From an uncultured Peptococcaceae bacterium (lineage in GTDB: Bacteria; Bacillota; Peptococcia; Peptococcales; Peptococcaceae): DNA of 23,163 nucleotides. Location of the stretch: positions 1 through 23,163 of the forward strand of contig CALAKO010000102.1 in NCBI GenBank assembly GCA_937922955.1, read 5' to 3'. The notes beneath the pieces are model-generated. The model was not told where the DNA came from and ran no database searches. It saw only the letters and a list, made by a program, of their open reading frames with translations. This document shows, piece after piece, positions 22,904 to 23,163 of this stretch (within the stretch, counting starts at the first letter, position 1; every line of letters begins with the position of its first letter). The position numbers were made by a program, and so were the translations under genes.

Positions 22904-23163
22904 TTTTAGAAAACGTTTCATATATATATGGGGAAGGCGGGCTGGAAGAATCCAAAGCCCTCGATCAAGTGTCGTTGTCTGTGCCGGATCACAGTTTTGT
23001 TGGCCTGGTTGGGCATACCGGCAGTGGGAAATCCACCTTGGTTCAGCTCATGAACGGTTTGCTGAAGCCCAGCACTGGGCGTGTGCTCGTGGACGGGTTT
23101 GATCTTGCCGATAAAAGCAAGGAAGTGCGTGAGCGTCGTAAGCAAGTAGGCCTGGTTTTTCAG
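22894..23163 (+). CDS. ecfA2: ECF transporter ATPase, EcfA2 (5' part, cut by window end)
   Basis: The first 90 codons of a second ABC ATPase. The start MSLVLENVSYIYGEGG is followed by Walker A GHTGSGKS at residues 40-47, and the fragment stops at the Q-loop glutamine of GLVFQ, so the signature and Walker B lie beyond the window. EcfA1 and EcfA2 form an asymmetric heterodimer in ECF transporters, and the genes are normally followed by ecfT and often truA, rplM and rpsI; these cannot be checked here. ATG 22894 overlaps the last ten bases of ecfA1, indicating coupled translation and matched amounts of the two subunits. Confidence 0.92.
   Translation, partial: MSLVLENVSYIYGEGGLEESKALDQVSLSVPDHSFVGLVGHTGSGKSTLVQLMNGLLKPSTGRVLVDGFDLADKSKEVRERRKQVGLVFQ

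Noticed and set aside
1..23163. CRISPR arrays, tRNA or rRNA genes and insertion sequences
   Set aside because: No regularly spaced repeats, cloverleaf, rRNA segments, transposase-like proteins or terminal inverted repeats were seen.

Overview
The window carries three blocks, all on the + strand. The tandem S10, spc and alpha ribosomal protein clusters, with adk-map-infA-rpmJ inside and an ECF-transporter ATPase pair after rplQ, point to a Firmicutes-type bacterium. A zinc-ribbon S14 (rpsZ form), a four-ligand zinc L36 and an adenylate kinase with a Cys3-Asp lid agree with that. The mid-range base composition and the sequence style (for example the S4 N-terminus) make me favour a Negativicutes or Clostridia lineage. 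That last step is inference, not proof.

Region 1 (1-6689) is a compact four-gene operon that I read as a type III Wadjet (JetABCD) anti-plasmid system: the C-terminal end of jetA, then jetB, jetC (an SMC/MukB-like ATPase of 1359 aa) and jetD (a Toprim/DUF2399 nuclease subunit). Start and stop codons overlap at jetA/jetB and jetB/jetC. In this family the JetABC condensin-like motor senses and extrudes closed circular plasmids and JetD cuts them. The ATPase and Toprim motifs are intact, so the system looks functional as far as it can be seen.

Region 2 (6690-7107) is a 418-base gap without a gene. It holds a strong two-way terminator closing the jet operon, an AT-rich stretch with an inverted repeat and recurring CTGAAA motifs, a good sigma-A-type promoter (TTGCAA, 17 bases, extended TGATACACT) and a roughly 120-base structured leader ahead of rpsJ. 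The leader is a candidate ribosomal-protein autoregulatory element.

Region 3 (7108-21950) is the ribosomal superoperon: rpsJ-rplC-rplD-rplW-rplB-rpsS-rplV-rpsC-rplP-rpmC-rpsQ-rplN-rplX-rplE-rpsZ-rpsH-rplF-rplR-rpsE-rpmD-rplO-secY-adk-map-infA-rpmJ-rpsM-rpsK-rpsD-rpoA-rplQ. No gap exceeds 51 bases and no terminator is visible until 21962-21997. It supplies ribosomal proteins, the Sec channel, N-terminal methionine removal, IF-1 and the RNA polymerase alpha subunit.

Region 4 (21951-23163) starts with the rplQ terminator and a promoter that begins at the end of its T tract. It continues with ecfA1 and the first 90 codons of ecfA2, the ATPases of an energy-coupling-factor vitamin/metal transporter.

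The most notable point is the setting. A mobile-type defence operon lies directly upstream of rpsJ, where many Firmicutes carry the str operon ending in tuf. Wadjet itself is a described system. The location and the S10 leader are the parts most worth following up.
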